In this document: one piece after another, positions 32,251-43,500 of the stretch | Numbering within the stretch: the stretch's first letter is position 1 | Layout of the letters: each line of letters opens with the position of its first letter | Source of the DNA: Alentia gelatinosa | Taxonomy: Eukaryota; Annelida; Polychaeta; Phyllodocida; Polynoidae | Length of the DNA: 64,000 nucleotides | Assembly (NCBI GenBank): GCA_950022655.1 | Contig: OX465579.1 | Span: 45,611,950-45,675,949, forward strand | Direction of reading: 5' to 3' | The notes under the pieces: generated by a model | What the model was told of the DNA's origin: nothing | Seen by the model: the letters and a program-made list of their open reading frames with translations, nothing else | Databases searched by the model: none | Program-made: the position numbers and the translations under genes

Positions 32251-35090
32251 AATGACACAAGAACTACACAATTTTAAAGAGATACAGAAGATGAAGGGGT
32301 CACTATGTTCATCTCAATGCAAGAAGTCTTAAATCCAAATTCGACTCCTTCACTGCGCATTTTGGAAACGCAGGATATGATATAATATCAATATCAGAAA
32401 CATGGTTTACAGACAATGATAGTGATCATAGTTACCAATTGAATAATTATACAAGGTATAGGGTCGATAGAAAGTGGAAAAACAATCCAACTGATACACT
32501 TCCAAAAGTGGGAGGTGGTGTGTGTGTATACTTAAAAAACGGAGTGGACCATGATGAAAATATACTAAGCAAATATAACATTAGTACAGCTGACCTAGAA
32601 GCACAATGCGTTTTGATAAAAAAGGTATTTCAAGGAAATCTAGTCTTCATAAATATTTACAGACCTAGGAAAGGAAATTATGGCACAGGTTTTAATCTTA
32701 TAGCGAACATAGTTCATGAGGTTAGAAAAAACAAAAACACCGACATACTTATTATGGGTGATTTCAATATCAATATTAAGGATACACAAAATGCTGATAT
32801 GACTACCTTCCTAAATGCAATGGCTTCCTTGAACTTAACACAAGGTATACAGGACATAATAAGGTTTACTAAAAACAGCTCAATAATCGATTTACTCTTT
32901 ACTGATATCAAAAATATTGTTAAATCTGGAGTGTTAGAAACTTCAATAAGTGATCATTAAACCATATTTGGATTATATAAAAAGCAAAATGAAACCTGTA
33001 CCTTTAAAACTATACATGGAAGAACATATAAAAAATACTCTAGGGAGAAGTATACTCAAGCACTGTTAGAAGAAGATTGGGACCAGTATGGACAGTTGTA
33101 CACGGTAGAAGAAAAATGGAAATTTTTACTTGACAAAATAAAGGTTGTATTGGACAGGCTATGCCCCTTTAAAGAGTTTAGAATTAAAGAGGAACAAGAG
33201 CCCTGGATGAAAAATGAGATAATGGAAATGATTAAGGCTAAAAATGCATGTCTAAGATTAGCTAAAAGAACTGGTGATAAAGATGACTGGAAAAGAGCAC
33301 GAGATTATAGAAGCAGAACAAACCAACTAATCAAGTCATCCAGACAGTTTTTTATCAAGAACCAAATAACCAACGCGAAAGGTGATCATAGAAAATTCTG
33401 GAGAACAGTTAATAGAATACTACCCGGAACTGACCCAAAAAAACAAAGCAAAATAATCCTGAAAAATAATTTTGAGACTCCAAATTTCATTAACAATTAT
33501 TTTACTGGGGTTGGGGCAAGCCTGTCCAATGAGATGCATGATCCGTGGTTAAGCTATGATGAGAGAGTTAGAAATGAAATGGTTGATTTCGATGTAACAT
33601 GGGATGAAGTGAGTAATATTATTGATGATATAAATGTAAACAAGCAATCCATGATACCGGGTATTAGTTCAAGAGTACTAAAAGATACTTTCCTGTCATT
33701 GCCGGATATAGTAGAGGATATTTTTTGTACCTCATTCAATCAAAGTACTGTGCCAGTTTCTTGGAAACAAACCTGTGTTGTACCCATACCCAAAGGAGGT
33801 GATACTTATGCTGTAAAAAACCTGAGACCGATTTCATTGGAACCACTTCCATCGAAACTAATAGAAAAAATAGTTCATAATAAGATAAGTAACTTCTTAA
33901 TGGAAAATGATATTCTGTATGAAAATCAGGTGGGCTTCAGAAAGGGGTACTCCACAGTCAATGCAATAGCAAAAGTAACAGATGCCATATTAACAAATAG
34001 GAATATAGCGATGTTTGTGGATTTAAAAAAAGCTTTTGACACTGTAAATCATAGTATTCTATTATCAAAATTGGAAAATTATGGGATTAGAGGTTCAAAC
34101 TTAAATTGGATTCAAAATTATTTAACAGGGAGGGTACAAAGGGTAAGGGTTAATAACGTAAATTCAGAAGATGGGGATATTGGCTGTGGAGTACCCCAGG
34201 GTTCTATACTTGGACTGCTGCTTTTTATTATTTATGTTCATGACATGGTGGGGGCGCTTGGCAGTGATGGACTTTGTTTGTATGCAGACGATACGGTGAT
34301 CTATAGAACGGGTAATAACTTAAAACAAATTCAAGACAAATTACAAATGGTAGCCGATAAATTGATGATATGGTGCATACAAAACAAATTATCGATTAAC
34401 TTTGGGAAAACGAAGTTAGTACATTTTAGCGCAAGAAGAAAAAAAGCAGATAATGAGGTTAAAATTAAAATAGGGGATCAAAAATTACAAATGGTATATG
34501 AATATAGATATTTAGGGGTAATTTTGGATAACAAACTAAGCTACCAATCTCATATTAATAATGTTATAAAAAAGGTGTCGTATCGTCTGTACCAGCTTGC
34601 GAAGATGAGGGCCTATTTAAACATTACAGGAGCTCTTAATGTATACAGAAGCTCCATACTACCCTACTTCGATTATGGTAATATTTTGTTTATGAGTTCA
34701 AATAAGACCTACCTGGATAAACTGCAACGGATGCAGAATAACTGCCTGAGATTGTGCTTGAGAACTGACTTGTATACGCCAATAGCAACACTGCATAATA
34801 TAGCTAGGGTGCCTTTATTAACTGAAAGAATGAACTCACATCTCTTGAATTTTATGTATAAAAGGAAAATGGAAATTAAATATTGTAAGGTTGCAAACAG
34901 AAATACCAGAGCGAATGACGCACCACTTTTACATGTACCAAGACCAAACGGCTTTGCTTTTCAAAGATCGGTATTATACAATGGTTCAGTCATATGGAAC
35001 AGCCTAACTGCGGATGTAAGGAATGTTGAAACCTATAAATACTTTAAAGCTCTGACGAAAGATTTAATGTTGAAAAATATACCAACTTGA
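32251..35090 (+). pseudogene. LINE ORF2 (AP endonuclease-RT), one stop and one frame change
   Basis: ATG 32251 opens a frame that must shift near 32296 to reach the endonuclease start HLNARSLKSKF (from 32310). Endonuclease blocks follow: ISISETWF, VGGGVCVYL, INIYRPRKGN, IMGDFNIN, then SISDH immediately followed by TAA at 32958-32960. The same frame continues (TIFGLYKK...) into a 664-residue stretch from 33096 to a TGA at 35088-35090. It holds LRPISLEPLPSK, GFRKGYST, FVDLKKAFDTVNH (catalytic Asp about 309 of that stretch), CGVPQGSILG, YADD (396-399), YEYRYLGVIL and a long C-terminal region. All RT and endonuclease catalytic residues looked for are present; the two lesions are the only breaks seen. 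Confidence 0.88.
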
Positions 35091-35462
35091 CTTTATATTT
35101 AATATGATAATAACAGTAATAACTGCTATACATTCAGCGCTGTCTTGTGTTGTCAGGATCTCTTATGAGAGTTGTCCCGAAAGGGGTGAAGGATAGAACA
35201 AAGAAGTCAACAAGATGACAAATGATTAGGGTTGGGGCCGAATATGAAAACCAGACTTATAAGGTCTGATATTCACCCCATTTTATTGTCACCATGACGT
35301 CGGTGTAGTATGTAACTAAAATACGCTACGGAAACATCATAGGACAATACAGAAATGTTAAAACCCAGGTATTTACAAATAAGGCATGTTTTATGTATTG
35401 CCGATCTGTACCGATGTTTATTTTGATGACAATAAAGAAACTGTTCTGAATAAATAAATAAG

Positions 35463-35965
35463 AGAATCCTTATTACTTTGATATTAAAGATAAAATATTC
35501 GCCTCCTAGTCTCCTTATATATCACGTTGCTCTATCTGTCCTTGCTACTTCTTGTCCAGCCCACGATACATTTTATGGTTAATAACTTAACACCCACGAC
35601 GAGTTGCCTTTGTCAGGTCCTGTTAATGGAATACGATATGACATAACGGTGACCTTTACAGCGAATGATAAATCATAGAGGCGAAAACATTTTCAATTTA
35701 CTTTTATTGTAATTTCCTTTCCTATTTATTACCCCACCCCCAACGTCTAGTATTCGAAATTACAATTTCTGTGAACAGGTCCCAGGCGTCCTCTTGTCAT
35801 ACAGATAGATTAAAAATGGCTCAATGGAAGGGATTTGTTGGCATACTGCTCGGGACTGTGGACGATATTTGTTGAAAAGAATCTGAATAACACAGGATTT
35901 TGAAAAGCGTTCTATCATAAGGCTTTTATGAATAACCATCAGCATTGATATGCAATTCTATATAG
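35463..35965. other. no gene seen
   Basis: AT-rich flank of the LINE insertion, no supported open frame. Confidence 0.4.
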
Positions 35966-36082
35966 TATATGGAAGATTCACAAAATCGTAATGAATCCAA
36001 TAATCTGTGCCAAAGAAGCAAAATTAGTGTGTCGTGTGACAGGGCATGTTGAGAGACCAAATATAACTGCACAATTGACCAG
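35966..36082 (+). CDS. weak candidate exon with Ig-domain-like text
   Basis: Between a possible acceptor (CTATATAG, 35965) and a strong donor (CAG|GTAAGC at 36083) the frame reads KEAKLVCRVTGHVERPNIT, which resembles the B-to-C strand pattern of an Ig domain (hydrophobic-x-Cys-x-Val-x-Gly). It ends in phase 2. It could belong to the ectodomain of the receptor whose membrane exon is at 52.6 kb, but the remaining Ig residues and linking exons were not found, so this may be a relic or chance. Confidence 0.2.
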
Positions 36083-37249
36083 GTAAGCTGTTTGAACCAC
36101 TGATTTTGACGTATTTTGGCCGATTTCTGGTATTATTCACCCCCTGATTGGGTGAGACGGTGGATGTCTGTGGTTACTTTTACAAACTGCTGTTTAGGGG
36201 CTCTGGTTGGTTTGTCCCCTCTGATCAACCTTGACCCCTTCTCTGTGTCATGGTGGTCTGTGGATGTTGGTTTTACCCTAAAAGCGTTATTATTTTGTGC
36301 AGTTTCGCCATCATCTGGCTCATCAGATACATTTCGGACTTGTGTGGGTAGGTGAAAATGTTTTTCCTACATGTTATTAATGCTTTATGTCAACCTGTGT
36401 TCTTGTTTGACATATTTGTGTGCGTGTGATTTGGTAGGGGGTGGGGTGTGTATGTTGTTGTGTCACCCTCTCAATGTGAAGTCAGTGTTCTCTTTTTGTG
36501 TGACACTGGCTTTGCTGTTACCTGATCATGTTGTCTGTCTGGATTGAGATGCATATGGAATTGTGTTTCTAAGTTTTAGGAGCTGGATATTAGATCAAAA
36601 TCCGTTTAACTAAATCCAGTGTGGCTAAGAGTCTTTTGACGTGGCTTTGTTGGCTTCGCATCCATATTTGTTGTCCATTCCATTCCGAACCGACCTATGT
36701 AGTCTGCATAGGGTAGAATTACTCTCCTTCGATATATGTTTTTTCAAAATGTATAATGTAAGTACAGCTCTGAAATTGAGGAAATGGGATCTTCAGTTGT
36801 AATTGTCCTGTGTAGTCTTTTTCACTGATTGAACCCAGCGAATGTACAATTTGTCCCTTATAAACTTACCTTAATAAAAAAAAATCGTCGGAATAGATAC
36901 AATCTTTCCGAAGGTAGGTAAGCCTTAGGAGGGCAGAGCTGGAGACCGCTACACTTGCATTCATTCCATCGTTCGGTTTTTGTGATCAATGGCTCATTTG
37001 CAGTCTAATGTTTGATTGTACTTACAGTTGTTTTTTTTTGTACTTGTTGCTCGTGGTGGCTTGATTCATATTTTTCGTTCTGGTTGTTTTGGGGTTTGTA
37101 GTTTAGTTTTGAACTGACTATATAGTCATGGACATATTTGGGTCGTCTCTAGTTCATCACGAGGTCCACTCGATGTATGTTTTTTGTTGTTGTGGACTTA
37201 CCGAGTAGGTCCCAGTGAATCTTCGGTAAAAGTACATTTGGGGGTTCTA
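36083..37249. other. no gene seen
   Basis: Short frames only. The sequence next to 37.2 kb may be decayed continuation of the RT relic that follows. Confidence 0.35.
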
Positions 37250-37520
37250 GGTTTCACCGCTAGTATGGTATTTTGCTATTTTCTTGGTGATGTCTCCATC
37301 TTTAACCATTCCCTCTACTAGATTTTCTACTTCTTCTGTGTGTTGTCTGGTAGGATCTTTGTCTAATTATTCATAGATATCCCTATCACTAAGCTGTCTA
37401 TGTGCCTCTTTTACGTAGTCTACAGTGTTTTGTTCTACAATCGCTCCTCCTTTGTCAGATGGGAATATTATTATTCCTTTGGTGCGTTTCAGATTTTTAG
37501 AGCGTCTTTTTCTGTCCTTT
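37250..37520 (-). pseudogene. RT-associated fragment, probably Penelope-like
   Basis: Minus-strand translation gives IIIFPSDKGGAIVEQNTVDY, then EAHRQLSDRDIYE, a TAA, LDKDPT and later KYHTSGE. The pattern (S/A)DKGGA-V, EA-RQL-D, Y-L-DPT is the conserved block just before the RT palm in Penelope-like element proteins and similar RTs of invertebrates. One stop is present and the palm itself was not found. The assignment rests on remembered motif spacing. Confidence 0.45.
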
Positions 37521-38130
37521 TTACATTTCTGTCCTTTTCACATTCTCGTATTTAATATCCAGCACCTAAAATTTTTGAAATACAAAGACGCAAAATAAAC
37601 TAAGAGAAATATATGCATACTTTCATCTTTAGTTTTAAGATGCTCGTGGATAATCGAACCTGGAAGATATAATGACAACTTTGCATTTTTATTTCCAAAA
37701 CCTCAACAGGATCTTTGAAATTTCTACCTGGCGCATGGGCTATTAGTCCCAAATGTCAACAAATTATGATTTGCAAACATGATATCCATATATTTGGCAC
37801 AAGTTCTGAAACTCCCTGAAAGGACTTAAAAATATTCAGGCGAATAGAGGTCAAATATTGAATGTTTGCACGTCACGACCTCAAGGTGAAATAAAATGTC
37901 AAATAAATACTCACGACATTGGTGGTGACCAGGTACATTAGGCTATAATTGCAAATTGTAAATGATTTAACGCCAACCGCTCTCTTATGATATCATGTGT
38001 AATAATCCGATATTTACATTCCTCTTTTATTTCATGTATCCCACAACCTGTCTTACACGTTTTCATCTCATCACACATATCCCACACGATATTTAATACA
38101 CTATTTTCAATCTCAGAAACGGCCTTAGTA
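37521..38130. other. no gene seen
   Basis: AT-rich unique sequence. A 66-codon minus-strand frame at 37938-38138 is unrecognised. Confidence 0.4.
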
Positions 38131-38131
38131 G

Positions 38132-38175
38132 ACGTCATCCGTCAACTATAAAAGGGGACCAGACCAGACTCGAGG
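38132..38175 (+). promoter_or_regulatory. candidate core promoter: CRE-like site and TATA box
   Basis: GACGTCAT (about 38131-38138) lies just upstream of a consensus TATAAAAG at 38147-38154; a pyrimidine-rich CCTCACACTCC lies about 25-30 bp further on, where an initiator would be expected. No convincing coding sequence follows within a few hundred bases, so it may be a promoter of an unseen short first exon or of a mobile element. Confidence 0.3.
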
Positions 38176-38709
38176 CCTCACACTCCTCTACACATCTGGC
38201 CGGTGCAAAAGTTACCCACCCACAGATCCCCGACTACACCATCATCTTATCTAGATGTTTATAATAATAAATATTTCATAGGCCGGATTAATTAAATAGT
38301 GGCAGTGAGTCACTCTGATTTTATACTTACTTGTTTCATAATACGAATCACTCTTTTATCAATCAAACACATGTTTTATCTCAAACAATGACAATGATTG
38401 TAATAAACTATTTATCAACCTTGTTTTATCCAATCCTAGCGTTGGCTTTTTAATTAAAGTAGTTTGGACTTCCGCCTAAATTACGCATTTATACATTCAT
38501 GTTACCATGAGACAACTCTAATTTCCTTTATGTAGTGGTCAAGTTCTAAGAGAAGTGCTGTGAAGTGAAGTCTATTAATTAGCTTGTATTATGGAACATA
38601 ACTACTATGAGGTCAGTGTCTTGTAGTTCATATAACAGGATATGGGGCCGTCACCGGCGTTCACACGCTTCAATTGCAGAAAGGTCACGAGATTAAAATA
38701 ACTTAGTCC

Positions 38710-38921
38710 ATTATCTCCACCGAGTTTGATCACAGAGCAATCCACGAAGTGAAGCTGAGTTGATTACGCAGGTCTCCCCGTATACATGATCTGGAGCATT
38801 ATTATTCTATATAATAGCTCATCCAATTTGCCATTGGGTATTGGGTTCACTACTTTTACGGTCATGGAGTGTGAATACCTAATGTTAAGAATATGGAGAA
38901 AAATAAAGGGGTGGGATAGAT
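38710..38921. repeat. decayed hairpin plus module, copy H4
   Basis: CTCCACCGAGTTTGAT-CACAG and CACGAAGTGAAGCTGAG at the left match the stem and loop of the copies at 50.6 and 62.4 kb in reverse orientation. The right part has TAATGTTAAG-ATATGGAGAAAAAT and GGGGTGGGATA, the conserved edge of the adjacent module. The second hairpin arm is mostly lost. Confidence 0.65.
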
Positions 38922-40258
38922 ATACATTACTCGTCTGTCTCTTTAAGCCTAATGACACTTCATGTATTGGATGTGCTTTACATTCCAAAAATTTGTATAC
39001 TCGAAAAAGTTGTTTCCACAAAGCCAATGTAGGGCTACTCCTGGTAAGTGACGTCAATAGCCACGAAAAAGTCACCATTGTTGGGCATAGTAGATTTTAC
39101 ACTGGAAATATGAAAAGTGGCGCATATAATGATGATTCACACGGGGCACTTTGCATCATATCTCAAAGATTCTGTTGCACATAAACATCACTTGAAATTA
39201 AATTAACATGATTTCCTGTAGTGGCAACCACGGACCTGTATACAAGTGCTTGTGGAAACTGAGTCATTCTCAGGTAAGCTCAAAACCTATGGTGAGAAGG
39301 TATTCGCTATTTCGCGTGTCCATTGTATATGAGGTGGATTAACACACACGATAATCCCTAAGTAGTCTATGGGTGATAATATACAGAAACAGGCTAGGGG
39401 CCATCCATAAAATACATATGCACTGAGGAGGGTGGGTAAAACTTTTGGAAATTTTGTTCCATATTTGTTCTATTGCGTAAAAGATTAGGAGGGGGTGGGG
39501 GTCAAACATTTTGGAAAACATAACTTATGGGTGACCCCCTTCCTGTCTTCATATGTGGGAAATACTTGGTAAAACCGTCGATGAGATGGACCGATGTCAA
39601 AGGCAGAGGTTTATATTATCGATAATTGTATAAGTTTTTTCTCATATAATAACAGGATGCCTGTTTTCATATTGTTATGTACCCTAAACTATCGAAATTA
39701 AATGTTAGCTTCATGTCGATCAGATAACATTTCTATTGTGTAATGTGATGACATTGGAAAGGCATCATGCCTTCAACAGCAAGAACATGGATACTAGAGG
39801 CATTCACAACGTGAGTTGAAATTAAACTCAGTGGTTTGTTATCCGTGCTATCTGTAAAATAGGAGATCCTCATGAGAAATATAGGTAAAGATTTGTCGTC
39901 CATTACAAATGAGCAAACTGTATAACAAAGAATGTGTCACATATAAGGGGACTGTATAACTCTGAATGTGTTCACTGGTAGAGTACAGGGGGAACGCTTA
40001 AGGGGAGGAGCTTGACTTCCTTGATGGCCGTTTTGATTGGTATATACTAGGGCCAATAATGTGGCGCCATCACACTCATTTTCTCCCTGGTTTAACTCAT
40101 AAATATGGTGTTAACTTGATTCACCTATAATCAAAGGTTAGTGTCGTGTCAGTGGGCTGTGTTTGAGATATTATCTACGCCTCGTATATCGCATATAATC
40201 AAAGGTTAGTGTGGAATCGGAATCGCTCGCTAGCCTAGGTATTATCGGCAGTGTCGAA
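38922..40258. other. no gene seen
   Basis: A perfect TGACGTCA lies at 39049-39056. A short stretch with a strong donor (CTCAG|GTAAGC near 39272) was noted but is not supported as an exon. TATAATCAAAGGTTAGTGT occurs twice, near 40128 and 40195. Confidence 0.35.
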
Positions 40259-40378
40259 ATGGTCAGTAATTATAACTCCGTGGACACAAATGACTTTGCC
40301 AGTGAGAGCGGACAGAGTAACTATGGCTGTCACGATGCAGATAGCATCATTGTCCCTAACCTAAAAGGCTCTTGCTGA
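40259..40378 (+). CDS. small unrecognised ORF, 39 codons
   Basis: ATG in a reasonable context (CGAAATGG) opens a polar frame, MVSNYNSVDTNDFASESG to a TGA shortly after NLKGSC. Composition is Ser/Asn/Asp-rich and unlike the surrounding AT-rich background. It may be a short first exon, a small peptide or chance. No homologue recognised. Confidence 0.15.
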   Translation: MVSNYNSVDTNDFASESGQSNYGCHDADSIIVPNLKGSC

Positions 40379-42700
40379 TATGATAAGAGAACTGCCAACT
40401 ACTAGGCACTTATTAAATGGAGTTTACACGGTGGGATTCACGTACCTCACAGGGTGTTTGACTGAGACAAATCCTGCTGAGATCCTGTTCTGGAACCTCG
40501 ACTGAGATCTATGATAAGCTGGACAGGCCACATGGGGATGTTACTGGGTCGGTCGCGGATAGCTGGAGGACTTCCATATTCGGCAGCGGAACAGGAGAGA
40601 GTGAGGCTGAGTGCTTGTGGTAAAAAAAATATGTGTGAGCAAGGCATGCCCATGTGACGCAGCAGGAGGGTGCTATTTGCAGTCTCCGAGGTCTTACATG
40701 CATATCTCAGGCGTCCCTGGCAATGGCCTCTCTCTCCCACTACTGCATCAGCTCTAACCACGTTAGCCATATTGTAATTGTAAAATAATGAGGTAATTTG
40801 GGACCATGGTCACCTTTTCCCCACTTCTAACACGTTATGACGCACAATGATGCACTCCCATACACTACGATATTGACTCCCCGATGCACTATCACATTGG
40901 CATTTTATATCATCGCGTATTGGCGTAGGTAGTTGCGGGGTATTATAAAGTGCTCTCCTTTGACATTATGTGCAATTGACCAAAATGGAACATTTTGATT
41001 AATTTCTGGTGTGGCACCTAACGAACTCACGTATTCTGCGTAACTCTACCATTACTCTGTTCAGGTGAATTACAGGTGGGTTCTTGCCCACTCACCTTCC
41101 CAAAACCCTTTTTCTTACAAACATGCCGTTTTATTCTATATTAAGTGTTCGCTTCTACTGAATTAACTTATTTTCATGCACAATTTACCAATTTACCAGA
41201 CACAATGTATTCACCTACGGTCCATAGTCTTCGGGCAATACTGGAGAAGGAGTTGAGAGAAATACAAAATTGTTTATGTGCGTAGGAGGGACAATTTACA
41301 AATTTCCTTTCTTCAATTGTGGAAAGTGGAGTCATGTAGAATGAGGCCAAGTGAACACTTCCGGTCGAACTACTGGCATTATTGATTTATAGTGCAATAA
41401 TTTCATCGCTATTCTATCGAAAGGTTTAAGGTTATTTGCCGGTAGGCTCATAATCAAATGATTATTGTTATCCAGTCCTCACTTCGAAGAAAATGCATAG
41501 AGGAGCGATGGCGCATTGCTTGGATACTAGGGTACACACCCAGAATGGCAGGGAACAGGCGTCCATTGGTAACCAAATAATTTTATTTCTGATGCGAGCC
41601 AATAGAATTAGTTATTAGCATAAGGCCAAACCATAGAGCTGTATTAGACTGGAGGGGCGACCCCGATTCGGCCGCCATTGAATTATTGAGTAAGTATCAT
41701 TTTAGATGTGTAGAGTGACTTGCTGTAGATTAAGGGAGAGTTCATTAAGTATGGTGGGGGCACAGCTTTATGGTACTCCGAAAGGTAAGCCAACTTTATC
41801 AGATTCCACATTATTAAAATAAACATCTGCGTTCAATCTGCAAGATAATCTTTCAGCCGATTATACAAAGTTCCTGATATCCCATAATATATGTGTTTAA
41901 ATTTAGATGACAAAATTTCTCTCAGTAAGCAATCAACAGCCTTACGGGCATAAAAAAAGACAACAGGCAGTTCACTACCTCTCATACTCCATGATCCAGA
42001 CAACACTGTATTATGTGGGTGAATTCTTCGTATAATGGAGTCAACGAATCAGGTTGCAGTTGGGGTCAGAAAAAAATATTGAAATATTTTTCATTGGAAT
42101 ACAGGGTTTACATACACATCACAGTGGGGAATCAAGAGAAAGATCAAGTTTTTACATGGGTCAGTGGGGTGGTTCATTGGACAAGATTGAATTGGGTAAT
42201 TTGGGTAGTTGGTATATCAATTTTACACAATGAATAATTTGTTTATTCTGAAAATGAAAACATGAATTCCAATGGAAACATTGAAAATTGGCATCCCTGC
42301 TTCATACCCTATTATTGAGGTGATATGCATCTTTGCAATCCCCCCCCCCCCCCCCCCCCGCCAAGAATCATCACCAGTCCCTGGCAGAAACGCGAGTGTA
42401 TCGTCCAGTACTCGCGGAAGCTAGGGCAGTGCATCAGGCCATAACTCTGTGAATAATCCACATAAAAACATGAGGTAAAACTGAGAAATAGATATAGGCA
42501 TGTGGGAAACAGTGGTTTAGATTATATTTTTTTAATTTTTAAATGCTTGATGAACACAATGCTAGCTAGGTTATTATCTTGGTGTACTTCGTTCCAAATA
42601 GCAGCAATTAATACAGAAGAACAGTTAAGATATAGCTATTTCTGATGGAGCTGAAATCCGACTCGCGTTAATACTGACAGGGAGAACCGGATACTCTAGC
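40379..42700. other. no gene seen
   Basis: Open frames (for example 107 codons on the minus strand at 40447-40770) show no recognisable motif. A 20-bp C run lies at about 42340-42359. Confidence 0.4.
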
Positions 42701-43500
42701 AAAGTAAGATGCGCAGCTTCCTCTCAAACTCAAGATAGTTCGCGCAGCCAAGGCAAACGTCGGGAGTCAGCACTCCATTCCAGTTACGGCCAGTTACAGC
42801 TCTATGACTAGACGATTCTGGCCGGTGATTCTTGCATTTTGCACCTCCTGACGATTTTCAGCAGCAAAATGATAGAAATCGTCTAACGTAAACGCCAAGT
42901 GTGAAGTGACTGCAGATCGTCTGATTAGGTCAGATAATTAATTTGGCACCACCTCACGACTATTGGACACGCTCCGACGCCCGCGACTATTTCTAGATGG
43001 GCGTCGATTATGCCTGTGAAAACCATAGACCGCATTAGTGTGACGTCATTTGACTGGGGTTTCCCTACGTTCTGGTGCCAAACATTGGGATATCCCAGGC
43101 GATATCCCTTCATAAGTGCAGCAGTCGGCATCTAGACATCTCGATTTTTTTTATTCTACAGTATATTTAACTCTACTATGCCATGATGTTACGTTTATGC
43201 AGTGCTTCTCGGAGTTTGGATTTGTTTGGCACCAAAATGACGTCAGGACTAAACGCTCGAGTACATTCTGAACTTGATGACTTTCGTGGTGGACGCTGCA
43301 ATATTGGCTTGACAGTTCTACAGTTACTACGTATTTAGTCGTCTAATGTAAATGTGTACTGTCTTCTTAGAGCAGCCATTTCGCGTTACGCTTACTTTAA
43401 TCTCTGCTTCACGGTCTTCTATCACTCTCCAAGCTGATGTTCTGACGTCATCGCTGAGCGGCCATCTAGCGAATCACCCCTGAACTATCGAGCGAGTTGA
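42701..43500. promoter_or_regulatory. cluster of perfect CRE palindromes
   Basis: TGACGTCA occurs at 43041-43048, 43238-43245 and 43443-43450. The region also repeats TCGTCTAA(C/T)GTAAA near 42877 and 43338, and TTGGCACCA / TGGTGCCAA near 42942, 43072 and 43227. CREs bind CREB/ATF-type bZIP factors in animals. The repeated flanks suggest an unrecognised repeat element rather than a single-gene enhancer. Confidence 0.35.

Larger units (their letters stand above)
30640..35462 (+). mobile_element. nearly complete CR1/L2-like LINE with SGNH ORF1
   Basis: Layout: 5' leader (start uncertain), ORF1 esterase (30916-31659), a small possible membrane ORF (31962-32192), ORF2 endonuclease-RT (32251-35090) and a ~370-bp 3' part ending in GAATAAATAAATAAG. 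The A/T-rich short-repeat tail in place of a long poly(A) fits the CR1/L2 group. Apart from one stop and one frame change ORF2 is open, so the insertion is comparatively young. Confidence 0.8.

Noticed and set aside
36116..36355. 79-codon + strand open frame
   Set aside because: Tryptophan/serine-rich text without a domain; may be antisense to decayed retroelement DNA.
39217..39272. Short exon with CCTGTAG acceptor and CTCAG|GTAAGC donor
   Set aside because: Only ~55 bp, arbitrary frame, no link to neighbouring coding sequence.
40447..40770. 107-codon minus-strand open frame
   Set aside because: No recognisable motif and a competing overlapping frame at 40509-40703; no splice or repeat support.
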